From Nocardia sp. CC227C (GTDB lineage: Bacteria > Actinomycetota > Actinomycetes > Mycobacteriales > Mycobacteriaceae): a stretch of 64,000 nucleotides of DNA. A model generated the notes under the pieces. The model did no database searches, was not told the DNA's origin, and saw only the letters and a list, made by a program, of their open reading frames with translations. Location of the stretch: assembly GCF_030767025.1 (NCBI RefSeq), contig NZ_JASITE010000005.1, positions 248,001 through 312,000 of the forward strand. Reading direction: 5' to 3'. Of the stretch, positions 56,774 to 64,000 are shown in pieces (the stretch's first letter is position 1; every line of letters starts with the position of its first letter). The position numbers and the translations under genes are program-made.

Positions 56774-56833
56774 ACCTTGCCCCGGGGGCAAGGTCAAGTC
56801 CGGCCCCGAAACCCTCCTGCCTGTTTCGGGGCC
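56774..56833. terminator. Two adjacent hairpins between lysA-like and DUF853 genes
   Basis: First hairpin: 10-bp arms ACCTTGCCCC/GGGGCAAGGT at 56774-56783 and 56785-56794. Second: 11-bp arms GGCCCCGAAAC/GTTTCGGGGCC at 56802-56812 and 56823-56833 with a 10-base loop. They end 6 bp past the DUF853 stop on the minus strand and may terminate it and the plus-strand lysA-like transcript. Confidence 0.75.
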
Positions 56834-56838
56834 GTACG

Positions 56839-58596
56839 TCACCGCTTCCTGGTGCCGAAGATGCTGCGGCCGATCTCACGTCCGGCGACGGTGGCGGCGG
56901 AGCGCAGGAAGTTCTTGAAGGCCGCGTTGTTGACGATCTTCTCGGCCATGGACTCCTCCACCGGCTCGGCCCGGCGGGAACGGGACCGGGTGGGCGCGGG
57001 TTCGTCCTCGTCCCGCTCCGCCGCGGCGGCGACCTTCTCGGCCAGGATCTCGTAGGCCGAATCGCGGTCGATGGTCTGACCGTACTTGACGTACAGGGTG
57101 CTCGCCTGGGCACGGGAGCGGATGCCGTCGTCACCGATGGTGTCCATGAGCGAGCGGGGCGGCTGCATGCGGGCCCAGGCCACCGGCGTCGGCGCGCCCA
57201 TCTCCGACAGCACCGTGACCACCGCCTCGCCGATACCCAGTGAGGTGAGCGCCTTTTCGAGATCGTAGGTGTCGGTCTTCGGGTAGGTGCGCACGGTCTT
57301 GGACAGCGCCTTCTGGTCCTCCGGGGTGAAGGCGCGCAGCGCGTGCTGAATGCGCGCGCCCAGCTGTGAGAGCACCGAATTCGGGATGTCGGTGGGCAAC
57401 TGGGTACAGAAGAACACGCCGACGCCCTTGGAGCGGATGAGCTTGACCGTCTGCTCCACCTGGTCCAGGAACGCCTTGGACGCGTCGTTGAACAGCAGAT
57501 GCGCCTCGTCGAAGATGAACACCAGCTTCGGCTTGTCCATATCGCCGATCTCCGGCAGCGTCTGGAACAGATCGGCCAGCACCCACATGAGGAAGGTCGA
57601 GAACATCTGCGGGCGCGCGGCCTGCGCACCCAGTTCGAACAGCGTGATCACACCCTGGCCGCCCGCGGTGCGCAGCAGATCCGCCGGATCCAGTTCGGGT
57701 TCACCGAAGAAGGTGTCACCGCCCTCGGCCTCCAGATTCACCAGGGCGCGCAGGATCACGCCCGCCGTGGCGGCGGAGACGCCGCCGATGCCCTCGAGAT
57801 CCTCCTTGCCCTCGGGACTGGTGAGGAACTGGATCACCGAGCGCAGATCCTTCAGATCCAGCAGCGGGAAGCCGTTCTTATCCGACCAGTGGAAGATCAG
57901 GCCCAGCGTGGATTCCTGGGTTTCGTTGAGCCCCAGCACTTTCGACAGCAGAATCGGACCGAAGGAGGTGATGGTGGCGCGAATCGGCACGCCGATGCCA
58001 CCGGTGCCCAGGGAGACGAACTCGCACGGAAAGCCGGTCGGCTTCCAGTCCGGAACACCGGTCTCCCCGGCGCGTTTCAGGATCTTGTCATCGGCCTGTC
58101 CCGGCTGCGCGAGCCCGGACAGGTCGCCCTTGATATCGGCCAGCACGACCGGCACTCCCGCCGCCGACAGCTGCTCGGCGATGCCCTGGATGGTCTTGGT
58201 CTTACCGGTGCCGGTGGCACCCGCGACCAAACCGTGGCGGTTCATGGTCTTCATTGGAATACGCACGCGCGCGGAGGGATTGACCTCACCGTCCACAATG
58301 ACGGTGCCCAGTTCCAGGGCGAGCCCCTCGAAGGCGTAACCGGCCGCGATCGCCGCCGCGGCGGACTCGGCCGAACTCGCCGCGCCCTTTGCCTCCGTGT
58401 CTTTTGCCTTCGCGTCCGCTGCCGCCGCGTCCTTCGCCGCAGCGTCTGGTACGGCCGCCGCTGCTTTCTCCGCGGTTTCCTGTTCGGCCGCTTCCCGCTC
58501 GGCGGCCTCGGCCGCGGCGGCCGCCTCCGCCGCGACGCGCGCCGCTTCCTCCGCGGCCCTGCGGGCCGCCGCTGCCTTTTCCTGCGGGGTGGTCAT
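56839..58596 (-). CDS. HerA-like DUF853 ATPase (Rv2510c type)
   Basis: A 585-residue ATPase. The first 75 residues are an Ala/Glu/Lys-rich coiled coil. The ATPase follows with Walker A in ATGTGKTKTIQG (about residue 127), VVLADIKGDLSG, Walker B KLVFIFDEAHLLF, and the DUF853 hallmarks FEFVSLGTGG-like text and GVFFCTQLPTDIPNSVLSQLG. ATG 58596 has GGAGGA seven bases upstream; a longer frame upstream lacks it. The role of DUF853 is unknown, though HerA relatives translocate DNA. Its position next to orn and near cmrA matches the mycobacterial order. Confidence 0.92.
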   Translation of the reverse strand: MTTPQEKAAAARRAAEEAARVAAEAAAAAEAAEREAAEQETAEKAAAAVPDAAAKDAAAADAKAKDTEAKGAASSAESAAAAIAAGYAFEGLALELGTVIVDGEVNPSARVRIPMKTMNRHGLVAGATGTGKTKTIQGIAEQLSAAGVPVVLADIKGDLSGLAQPGQADDKILKRAGETGVPDWKPTGFPCEFVSLGTGGIGVPIRATITSFGPILLSKVLGLNETQESTLGLIFHWSDKNGFPLLDLKDLRSVIQFLTSPEGKEDLEGIGGVSAATAGVILRALVNLEAEGGDTFFGEPELDPADLLRTAGGQGVITLFELGAQAARPQMFSTFLMWVLADLFQTLPEIGDMDKPKLVFIFDEAHLLFNDASKAFLDQVEQTVKLIRSKGVGVFFCTQLPTDIPNSVLSQLGARIQHALRAFTPEDQKALSKTVRTYPKTDTYDLEKALTSLGIGEAVVTVLSEMGAPTPVAWARMQPPRSLMDTIGDDGIRSRAQASTLYVKYGQTIDRDSAYEILAEKVAAAAERDEDEPAPTRSRSRRAEPVEESMAEKIVNNAAFKNFLRSAATVAGREIGRSIFGTRKR

Positions 58597-58835
58597 CGCG
58601 CCGTCCTCCGTTGATCTGCCACTGCCTGCTCTGCCGAACACACCGCCGAACAACAAACCGACCGCCTGATCACACGCGGATCTGTCACAAACGATAACGC
58701 GCGGTCGGTCCGCCCCCGCCCCGACGCGGCCGAAGACCGGCACCGCCGCAGCGTCCGACGCCACGCCGAACACGCTGGGGCAACGCGGTCCGGGTGCGCC
58801 CGGCGGACCACGACGGAGCGGCTACTGTGTCTCCG

Positions 58836-59474
58836 GTGAGCGACAAGTACCTGGTGTGGATCGACTGCGAGATGACGGGCCTACGGCTCGACAGCGACAA
58901 GCTGATCGAGGTGGCCGCGCTCGTCACCGACAGTGACCTCAATATTCTCGGCGAGGGCGTGGACATCGTGATCCACGCCGACGATGCCGCGCTGGCCGCC
59001 ATGCCGCCGGTGGTCACCGAGATGCACGCCCGTTCCGGGCTGACCGACGAGGTCCGCCGTTCCACCGTCTCCGTCGCCGAGGCCGAGCAGCAGATCCTCG
59101 ACTACATCAAGCAGTACGTGCCCACCCCGCGCACCGTGCCGCTGGCGGGCAACTCCATCGCCACCGACCGCGGTTTCATCGCCCGTGACATGCCCACCCT
59201 GGACGCGCACCTGCACTACCGCATGATCGACGTCAGCTCCATCAAGGAACTGGCCCGCCGCTGGTATCCCCGCATCTACTTCGGCCAGCCCGAGAAGGGT
59301 CTCGCCCACCGCGCCCTGGCCGATATCCGCGAATCCATTCGCGAGCTCCAGTACTACCGCCGCACCGCGTTCGTGCCCGCCCCCGGCCCTTCCACCGCGG
59401 AGATCGCCGCCGTGGCCGCCGACCTGACCGGTGCCGAATCCCGCCCCGGAAACACCCCCTCATCAGCCGATTAG
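58836..59474 (+). CDS. orn: Oligoribonuclease
   Basis: A 212-residue DEDDh-type 3'-5' exonuclease. It has [10 protein letters not shown] (first Asp and Glu), [15 protein letters not shown] (Asp), and [14 protein letters not shown] (His and Asp), with [19 protein letters not shown] between; all catalytic residues are present. Orn degrades 2-5 nt RNAs and pGpG. GTG 58836 gives the usual family start; GTG 58827 is a close alternative with better ribosome binding site spacing. The gene is divergent from the DUF853 gene and followed by tRNA-His. Confidence 0.97.
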   Translation: MSDKYLVWIDCEMTGLRLDSDKLIEVAALVTDSDLNILGEGVDIVIHADDAALAAMPPVVTEMHARSGLTDEVRRSTVSVAEAEQQILDYIKQYVPTPRTVPLAGNSIATDRGFIARDMPTLDAHLHYRMIDVSSIKELARRWYPRIYFGQPEKGLAHRALADIRESIRELQYYRRTAFVPAPGPSTAEIAAVAADLTGAESRPGNTPSSAD

Positions 59475-59528
59475 GAACTGGACGCCGGTTCGCGCTACGA
59501 TCTACCGCGCCGGAAGTTACCCGGTGAT

Positions 59529-59602
59529 GGTGACCGTAGTTCAGTTGGTAGAGCACCAGGTTGTGATCCTGGCTGTCGCGGGTTCGAGTCCCGTCGGTCA
59601 CC
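59529..59602 (+). tRNA. tRNA-His (GTG anticodon)
   Basis: Acceptor stem GTGACCG/CGGTCAC, with the extra G(-1) at 59529 opposite C73 at 59602 that is typical of tRNA-His. The anticodon loop TTGTGAT is flanked by a CCAGG/CCTGG stem, and the T arm has GGTTCGAGTCC. CCA is not encoded. No integrase or att repeat is seen next to it. Confidence 0.98.
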
Positions 59603-59609
59603 CCGAGCG

Positions 59610-59637
59610 GAAGCCCGGTCCCTCAGGACCGGGCTTC
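59610..59637 (+). terminator. 12-bp hairpin terminator after tRNA-His
   Basis: Perfect 12-bp stem (59610-59621 with 59626-59637) with a CTCA loop, 7 bp after the tRNA. Confidence 0.9.
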
Positions 59638-59741
59638 TCGCATGTCCGGCCCGAGTGTGTTTCCGGCCGCACTGAGCCATCCGGGTTTTCGCCCACCATG
59701 ATCGTGGGAATCCCCAGGGGACGGGAAATCCATGAGGACGG

Positions 59742-60164
59742 ATGCGAAAGATGTTCGGTAGGAATGCTGTTGCCACCGCCGTGCTGGCAGTCGCGCCGCT
59801 GTTCGGCGCGGCCGGGACCGCGGTATCCCCCGCGTCGCCGACCACGGCCGAGCCGGAGTCCCCGGCCGAGACCGAGGTGAAGGGCATGCTGCGCGACCAC
59901 CGCGGGCACGTCGGCGAGCAGGCACGCGTCTACGGATTCGTGTACTCCGACGCCGCGGTGTGGACGCTGGCCTTCCTCTCCGGCGCGCCGGAGGAGTATT
60001 ACACCATCAACGGATCCCGCGCGCAGGTGGTCGGCACGGGCGGCGACGCGGTCCGGCAGGGGGATGTCTTCACCGGCACCATCACCCTGACCGGCAAGGA
60101 CAATCTCGGCGATCCGGTGGTCCTGCTCGACGAGGTCACGGTCATCGGCCACGGCCGGGAATGA
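59742..60164 (+). CDS. Small secreted protein of unknown function
   Basis: A 140-residue exported protein with an N-terminal signal peptide (RKMFGRNAVATAVLAVAPLFGAAGTAVSPA) and likely cleavage around residue 28. The mature domain is acidic, with HVGEQARVYGFVYSDAAVWTLAFL and a repeated G-D-x-F-x-G-T-I-T-L-T pattern that suggests a small beta-barrel (OB- or SH3-like). GAGGA precedes the ATG at close spacing; ATG 59751 is an alternative. No family recognised. Confidence 0.75.
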   Translation: MRKMFGRNAVATAVLAVAPLFGAAGTAVSPASPTTAEPESPAETEVKGMLRDHRGHVGEQARVYGFVYSDAAVWTLAFLSGAPEEYYTINGSRAQVVGTGGDAVRQGDVFTGTITLTGKDNLGDPVVLLDEVTVIGHGRE

Positions 60165-60213
60165 GTCGCCCCGGCGTCCGGGAAGCGCCGGAAACGCTGT
60201 GCCACAATGCGGC

Positions 60214-60690
60214 ATGACCATCAAGATCGACGCATTGGACTCCGCGCTGCTGGCGGAGCTGGCGTCCGACCCGCGTGCGCCGATCCTCGAACTGGCGCAG
60301 CGGCTGGGCATCGCGCGCAATACCGTGCAGGCGCGGATGAAGCGGTTGGAGGCCGCGGGCGTCGTGGTCGGGTATCCGCCCAGCATCGACCTGCAGGCCA
60401 TCGGCTTCGCGGTGCACGCGCTGCTGGGCATCGAACTCGATCAGAACAAGATGGACGCGATCGTGGCGGCGCTGCGTGAGTTCCCGCACGTCCTCGAGGT
60501 GCACGCGACCACCGGGCGGTCGGATCTGCTGGTGCGCATCGCCGCGGAGACCCAGCAGGATCTGCTGGAGATCATCCAGCGCGTGCACGCCATTCCCGGG
60601 GTCAAGCACACCGAGACCATGCTCGCGCTGGCGACGCCGATCCCCTACCGGGCCCTGCCGCTCGTGGAGCACCTGACCGGCAGACAGTAA
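60214..60690 (+). CDS. Lrp/AsnC-family regulator
   Basis: A 158-residue regulator. The HTH (about 5-50: LDSALLAELASDPRAPILELAQRLGIARNTVQARMKRLEAAGVV) is followed by the RAM/AsnC ligand domain (LLGIELDQNKMDAIVAAL, VLEVHATTGRSDLLVRIAAET). ATG 60214 matches the family start. It is transcribed towards the indolepyruvate oxidoreductase gene and probably regulates it in response to an aromatic or branched-chain amino acid. Confidence 0.94.
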   Translation: MTIKIDALDSALLAELASDPRAPILELAQRLGIARNTVQARMKRLEAAGVVVGYPPSIDLQAIGFAVHALLGIELDQNKMDAIVAALREFPHVLEVHATTGRSDLLVRIAAETQQDLLEIIQRVHAIPGVKHTETMLALATPIPYRALPLVEHLTGRQ

Positions 60691-60753
60691 TGTGACCGGC
60701 GACACCCGCGCTCGAGCAAAATGACGCACGACCCCGAGTGCCCTAGATCACTT

Positions 60754-60815
60754 TTGAGCAATCTGATCAACGATTCGCCCGACTGTTGACACAGATCACA
60801 CCTTCACGGCAGATT
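60754..60815 (+). promoter_or_regulatory. Promoter and palindromic site upstream of the oxidoreductase gene
   Basis: A -35 TTGACA at 60786-60791 with a weak -10 CAGATT at 60810-60815 (18-bp spacing). Just upstream is an imperfect palindrome TTGAGCA-ATC-TGATCAA (60754-60770), a fair size for an Lrp/AsnC half-site pair. The start codon is 72 bp downstream. Confidence 0.5.
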
Positions 60816-60887
60816 TCGCTGCACCGATCGCTAGTCCCTTCGTTCGCAGCTCACGATCTGGGTTGTGGAAAGTGTGGTGAAGAGTTC

Positions 60888-63800
60888 ATGACCAGCGTTG
60901 CCTGCCCGTCCTCGCTACCGCAGGCCGAGCCGACCGCGCCGTACGACCTCGCCGACCGGTATCGCTCCGGGGCCGGACCGGTCCTGCTCACCGGCGTTCA
61001 GGCCATCGCCCGGCTGCTGGTCGAACAGCATGTGCGTGATATTCGTGCGGGCCGCCGGGTCGCGACCTTCGTCTCCGGCTATCAGGGCAGCCCGCTGGGC
61101 GGCGTGGACAAGATGCTGCTCGGCATGCCGAACGTGCTGGCCGAACACGACATCACCTTCGTGCCGGGGCTGAACGAGGAACTCGCGGCCACCTCGGTGT
61201 GGGGCAGCCAGGCCGATCTGCCCGCGGGAACGCCCACCCATGACGGTGTGGTCGGTGTCTGGTACGGCAAGGGGCCGGGCGTGGACCGGGCCACCGACGC
61301 ATTGCGGCACGCCAATATGTACGGCGTCAATCCGCGTGGCGGGGTGCTGCTGCTGGTCGGCGACGATCCGGCCTCCAAATCATCCACGGTGCCCGCGGTG
61401 AGCGAGCGCTCGTTGGCGGCCATGGGCATTCCGGTGCTGTTCCCGCGCAATGCGGAGGAGATCATCACCATGGGCATGCAGGGCGTGGCGCTCTCGCGTG
61501 CCTCGGGTTGCGTGGTCGCCATGAAGATCGTCGCCGATGTGGCCGACGGGGCGTGGACCGTCGATGCCGCGGTCGCGGACCGGCCGCTGACGGTACCCGA
61601 GATCACCTGGGAGGGGAGGCCTTTCGTCTACCGGCAGCGGCCCATGGCGGCACCGACCGACAGCGTACTGGCCGAGGCCGACCTGTACGGTCCACGCTGG
61701 GAGCTGGTCCGCACCTTCGGCGCCGTCAACGATCTCGATGTCATCGAGGTGAACCCCACCGACGCCAAGGTCGGAATCGCCGCAACCGGAACCACATTCG
61801 ACGCGGTGCGGCAAGCGCTGCTGGATCTCGGCGTCGACGACGCGGCCCTGCACAGCGCGGGCATCCGGCTGCTGCGCATCGGTATGCCCTACCCGGTCGG
61901 CGCACAGCGGATCACCGAGTTCGCCCGCGGTCTCGACCGGCTCGTCGTGGTCGAGGACAAGACGGCCTTCATCGAAACCCAGATCCGCGAAATCCTGTAC
62001 GGCACAACCGATGCTCCGCGCATTCTGGGCAAGCACGACGAGCGCGGCGCACTGCTCATGCCCTTCGACGGCGAACTCACCCCGGGTCGCCTGCTCGGCC
62101 CGCTGCGCCGGGTGCTGCGCGACCACGTGGAATTGAAGAAGGCCGCGCCGCCGCCGCTGTCGCTGGAGGTGTTGTCCGCCAAGCGCACCCCGTACTTCTG
62201 TTCCGGCTGCCCGCACAATCGCTCCACCGCACTGCCCGAGGGCTCCATCGGCGGCGGCGGGATCGGCTGCCACACCCTGGTGACCATGTCCGGCCGCGAC
62301 GACAGCGCGGTGACCGGGCTGACCCAGATGGGCGGCGAGGGCAGCCAGTGGATCGGCCAGGCTCCCTTCACCGATGTGCCGCACCTGTTCCAGAACATCG
62401 GCGACGGCACCTTCTTCCACTCCGGGCAGCTCGCCGTGCAGGCGTGCGTGGCCGCGGGCGTGAACATCACCTACAAACTGCTGTGGAACGAAGTCGTCGC
62501 CATGACCGGCGCGCAGGACGTCGAGGGCGGGCTCACCGTCGCGCAGCTCACCCACAAGCTCGCCGTCGAGGGCGTCGAGCAGATCATCGTCTGCGCCGAC
62601 GAACCCAAGCGGCACAACCGCAAAGCGCTCGCCAAGGGCACCCTGCTGTGGCATCGCGACCGGCTCGACGAGGCCCAGCGCATGCTGCGCGAGATCAAGG
62701 GCGTCACCGTGCTGATCTACGACCAGCACTGCGCCGCCGACGCCCGTCGGCAGCGCAAGCGCGGCAAGCTGCCCGTGCGCAACACCCGCGTGGTCATCAA
62801 CGAGGCCGTCTGCGAGGGCTGCGGCGACTGCGGCGTGCAGTCCAACTGCCTGTCGGTGCAGCCGGTGGAGACCGAGTTCGGCCGCAAGACCCGCATCGAC
62901 CAGACCTCCTGCAATACCGACTACAGCTGCCTGGACGGCGACTGCCCGTCCTTCGTCACCGTCGAGCTGACGCCCGGGGACGAGCAGGGCCGCACCCGGG
63001 ACGAGCCGCTCGAGCCGCCGACCGTGCCCGATCCGGGGCTGGGGGCACCGCGGCGCACCCAGAACGTGCTCATCGCCGGTATCGGCGGCACCGGCATCGT
63101 CACGGTCAACCAGGTGCTCGCCACCGCCGCGCTGCGCGCCGGATACGAGGTGGAGAGCCTCGACCAGATCGGCCTGAGCCAGAAGGCCGGGCCCGTCATC
63201 TCCCATTTGCGGTTCTCGGCAACGGAATTGGAGCCGTCCAACCGGCTCACGCCGGGCAGCGCGGACTGCATCGTGGCCATCGACCTGCTCACCGCCGCCG
63301 ATCCGAAGAACCTCCAGTACGGCGATCCGGCGGGCACGGTGGCCGTCGCCTCCACCAGCCAGACGCCGACCGGTGACATGGTGTACGACAAGTCGGTCAC
63401 CTACCCGGCCACCGAGTCGCTGCTTGATCGCCTGGCGTCGGTGTCGAATTCGCTGCGCCGGTTCGATCATCTGGCGGCGGCGCAGCGGCTGTTCGGCAGT
63501 ACCGCGGCGGCGAACTTCCTGATGGTCGGCGCGGCCTTCCAGGCCGGCGGACTGCGCCTGCCCGCCGCCGCCATCGAGGAGGCCATCGGCATCAACGGTG
63601 TCGCGGTGTCCGCCAATATCGCGGCCTTCCGGTGGGGCCGGGTCGCGGTCGCCGATCCGGCCGCGTTCCAAGCCGCGGTCGAACCGGACCGACCGCGCCG
63701 CGAGCGGGCCGCCCTCCCCGCGAACCTGTTGGCCGACACCACCTTCGACGGTGAGGTGCGCCGACTGGTGGAACTGCGCGCCGCCGAACTGGTGAGCTAC

Positions 63801-64000
63801 CAGAACGCCAAGGTAGCCCGGCGGTTCGTCGAGACGGTGCAGTTCGTGTGGAGCGCCGAGCGCGACGTCACCGAGCGCACCGACTTCAGCGAGGCCGTGG
63901 CGCGCGGGCTGTACAAGTTCACCGCCTACAAGGACGAGTACGAAGTCGCCCGCCTGCTGGTGGATCCGGACTTCCTCGCCGATGTGCGGGCGCAGGTGCC
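60888..64000 (+). CDS. Indolepyruvate ferredoxin oxidoreductase, fused alpha-beta form (3' end missing)
   Basis: The frame is open from ATG 60888 to the window end (1037 residues; complete relatives are nearly 1200). The N-terminal TPP-dependent domains include VATFVSGYQGSPLGGVDKML and VPGLNEELAATSVWGSQ, and the TPP-binding region has GGEGSQWIGQAPF (about residues 483-495). A ferredoxin-like insert has cysteines in CEGCGDCGVQSNC (about 644-656). The C-terminal gamma domain has GIGGTGIVTVNQVLATAA. The enzyme oxidises aryl or branched-chain 2-oxo acids to acyl-CoA with ferredoxin. An Lrp/AsnC gene lies upstream. Confidence 0.93.
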   Translation, partial: MTSVACPSSLPQAEPTAPYDLADRYRSGAGPVLLTGVQAIARLLVEQHVRDIRAGRRVATFVSGYQGSPLGGVDKMLLGMPNVLAEHDITFVPGLNEELAATSVWGSQADLPAGTPTHDGVVGVWYGKGPGVDRATDALRHANMYGVNPRGGVLLLVGDDPASKSSTVPAVSERSLAAMGIPVLFPRNAEEIITMGMQGVALSRASGCVVAMKIVADVADGAWTVDAAVADRPLTVPEITWEGRPFVYRQRPMAAPTDSVLAEADLYGPRWELVRTFGAVNDLDVIEVNPTDAKVGIAATGTTFDAVRQALLDLGVDDAALHSAGIRLLRIGMPYPVGAQRITEFARGLDRLVVVEDKTAFIETQIREILYGTTDAPRILGKHDERGALLMPFDGELTPGRLLGPLRRVLRDHVELKKAAPPPLSLEVLSAKRTPYFCSGCPHNRSTALPEGSIGGGGIGCHTLVTMSGRDDSAVTGLTQMGGEGSQWIGQAPFTDVPHLFQNIGDGTFFHSGQLAVQACVAAGVNITYKLLWNEVVAMTGAQDVEGGLTVAQLTHKLAVEGVEQIIVCADEPKRHNRKALAKGTLLWHRDRLDEAQRMLREIKGVTVLIYDQHCAADARRQRKRGKLPVRNTRVVINEAVCEGCGDCGVQSNCLSVQPVETEFGRKTRIDQTSCNTDYSCLDGDCPSFVTVELTPGDEQGRTRDEPLEPPTVPDPGLGAPRRTQNVLIAGIGGTGIVTVNQVLATAALRAGYEVESLDQIGLSQKAGPVISHLRFSATELEPSNRLTPGSADCIVAIDLLTAADPKNLQYGDPAGTVAVASTSQTPTGDMVYDKSVTYPATESLLDRLASVSNSLRRFDHLAAAQRLFGSTAAANFLMVGAAFQAGGLRLPAAAIEEAIGINGVAVSANIAAFRWGRVAVADPAAFQAAVEPDRPRRERAALPANLLADTTFDGEVRRLVELRAAELVSYQNAKVARRFVETVQFVWSAERDVTERTDFSEAVARGLYKFTAYKDEYEVARLLVDPDFLADVRAQV

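Noticed and set aside
56231..56842. A full 200-residue minus-strand gene covering the serine-hydrolase start.
   Set aside because: Only about 42 residues look like a hydrolase; the rest is antisense to the lysA-like gene and lacks SxxK and other catalytic motifs. It was kept as a remnant only.
59529..59637. tRNA-His as an integration site for a mobile element.
   Set aside because: No integrase, no repeated tRNA 3' end and no phage-like genes were found within the window.

Overview
The window is high-G+C actinobacterial DNA, most likely from Nocardia or a close mycolic-acid relative. Three things point there: a cmrA-type mycolate reductase in the order cmrA - DUF853 ATPase - orn known from mycobacteria, an antigen-85-like esterase next to a lipid assembly line, and a DesA3/Rv3230c-type desaturase pair. 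Genes are tightly packed with many 1-20 bp start/stop overlaps, and no gene-free stretch exceeds about 300 bp. No transposase, integrase, prophage or CRISPR array was seen.

Layout. 1-2.2 kb: the end of a DUF6545-like membrane protein and a cytochrome P450. 2.2-22.6 kb: a large lipid/polyketide locus. It holds a 3766-residue megasynthase (FAAL-ACP-KS-AT-DH-KR-ACP-condensation-FkbH), a carrier protein-thioester reductase with an extra C-terminal domain, an alpha/beta hydrolase, a Gfo/Idh/MocA oxidoreductase, two glycosyltransferases, an antigen-85-like secreted esterase and a secreted protein. 22.8-34.5 kb: a DUF3224 protein, an AraC regulator, a FecCD-type permease with its binding protein, YaeQ, small membrane proteins, an Hsp20 with a CIRCE operator, a short TetR, a DUF1254 lipoprotein, a TetR/MpaB-type oxygenase pair and an EctB-like aminotransferase. 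34.6-41.2 kb: an ABC-2 exporter followed by a four-gene conservon (cvnA-D). 41.2-46.5 kb: a 38-residue peptide gene, two hypotheticals and a desaturase/reductase operon facing a DesT-like TetR. 46.6-49.4 kb: an unusual trio of alpha-toroid membrane protein, EamA transporter and stand-alone TrpF. 49.5-54.2 kb: an MFS transporter divergent from PadR-FadH-VOC. 54.3-59.6 kb: cmrA, a lysA-like decarboxylase, a serine-hydrolase remnant, the DUF853 ATPase, orn and tRNA-His. 59.7-64 kb: a secreted protein, an Lrp/AsnC regulator and an indolepyruvate ferredoxin oxidoreductase that runs off the end.

How the main locus may work (inference). FAAL would activate a fatty acid and load the first ACP, and the KS-AT-DH-KR module would extend it once. 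The FkbH domain would make a glyceryl thioester from a glycolytic intermediate, plausibly on the carrier domain of the next protein. The condensation domain would join acyl chain and glyceryl group, and the reductase would release an aldehyde or alcohol. The two glycosyltransferases could then add sugars, giving a glycolipid with a glycerol-derived head group. I know of no characterised pathway with this domain order. Domain linkers in this system are swollen by coding repeats, including 8.5 copies of a 42-bp unit inside the dehydratase.
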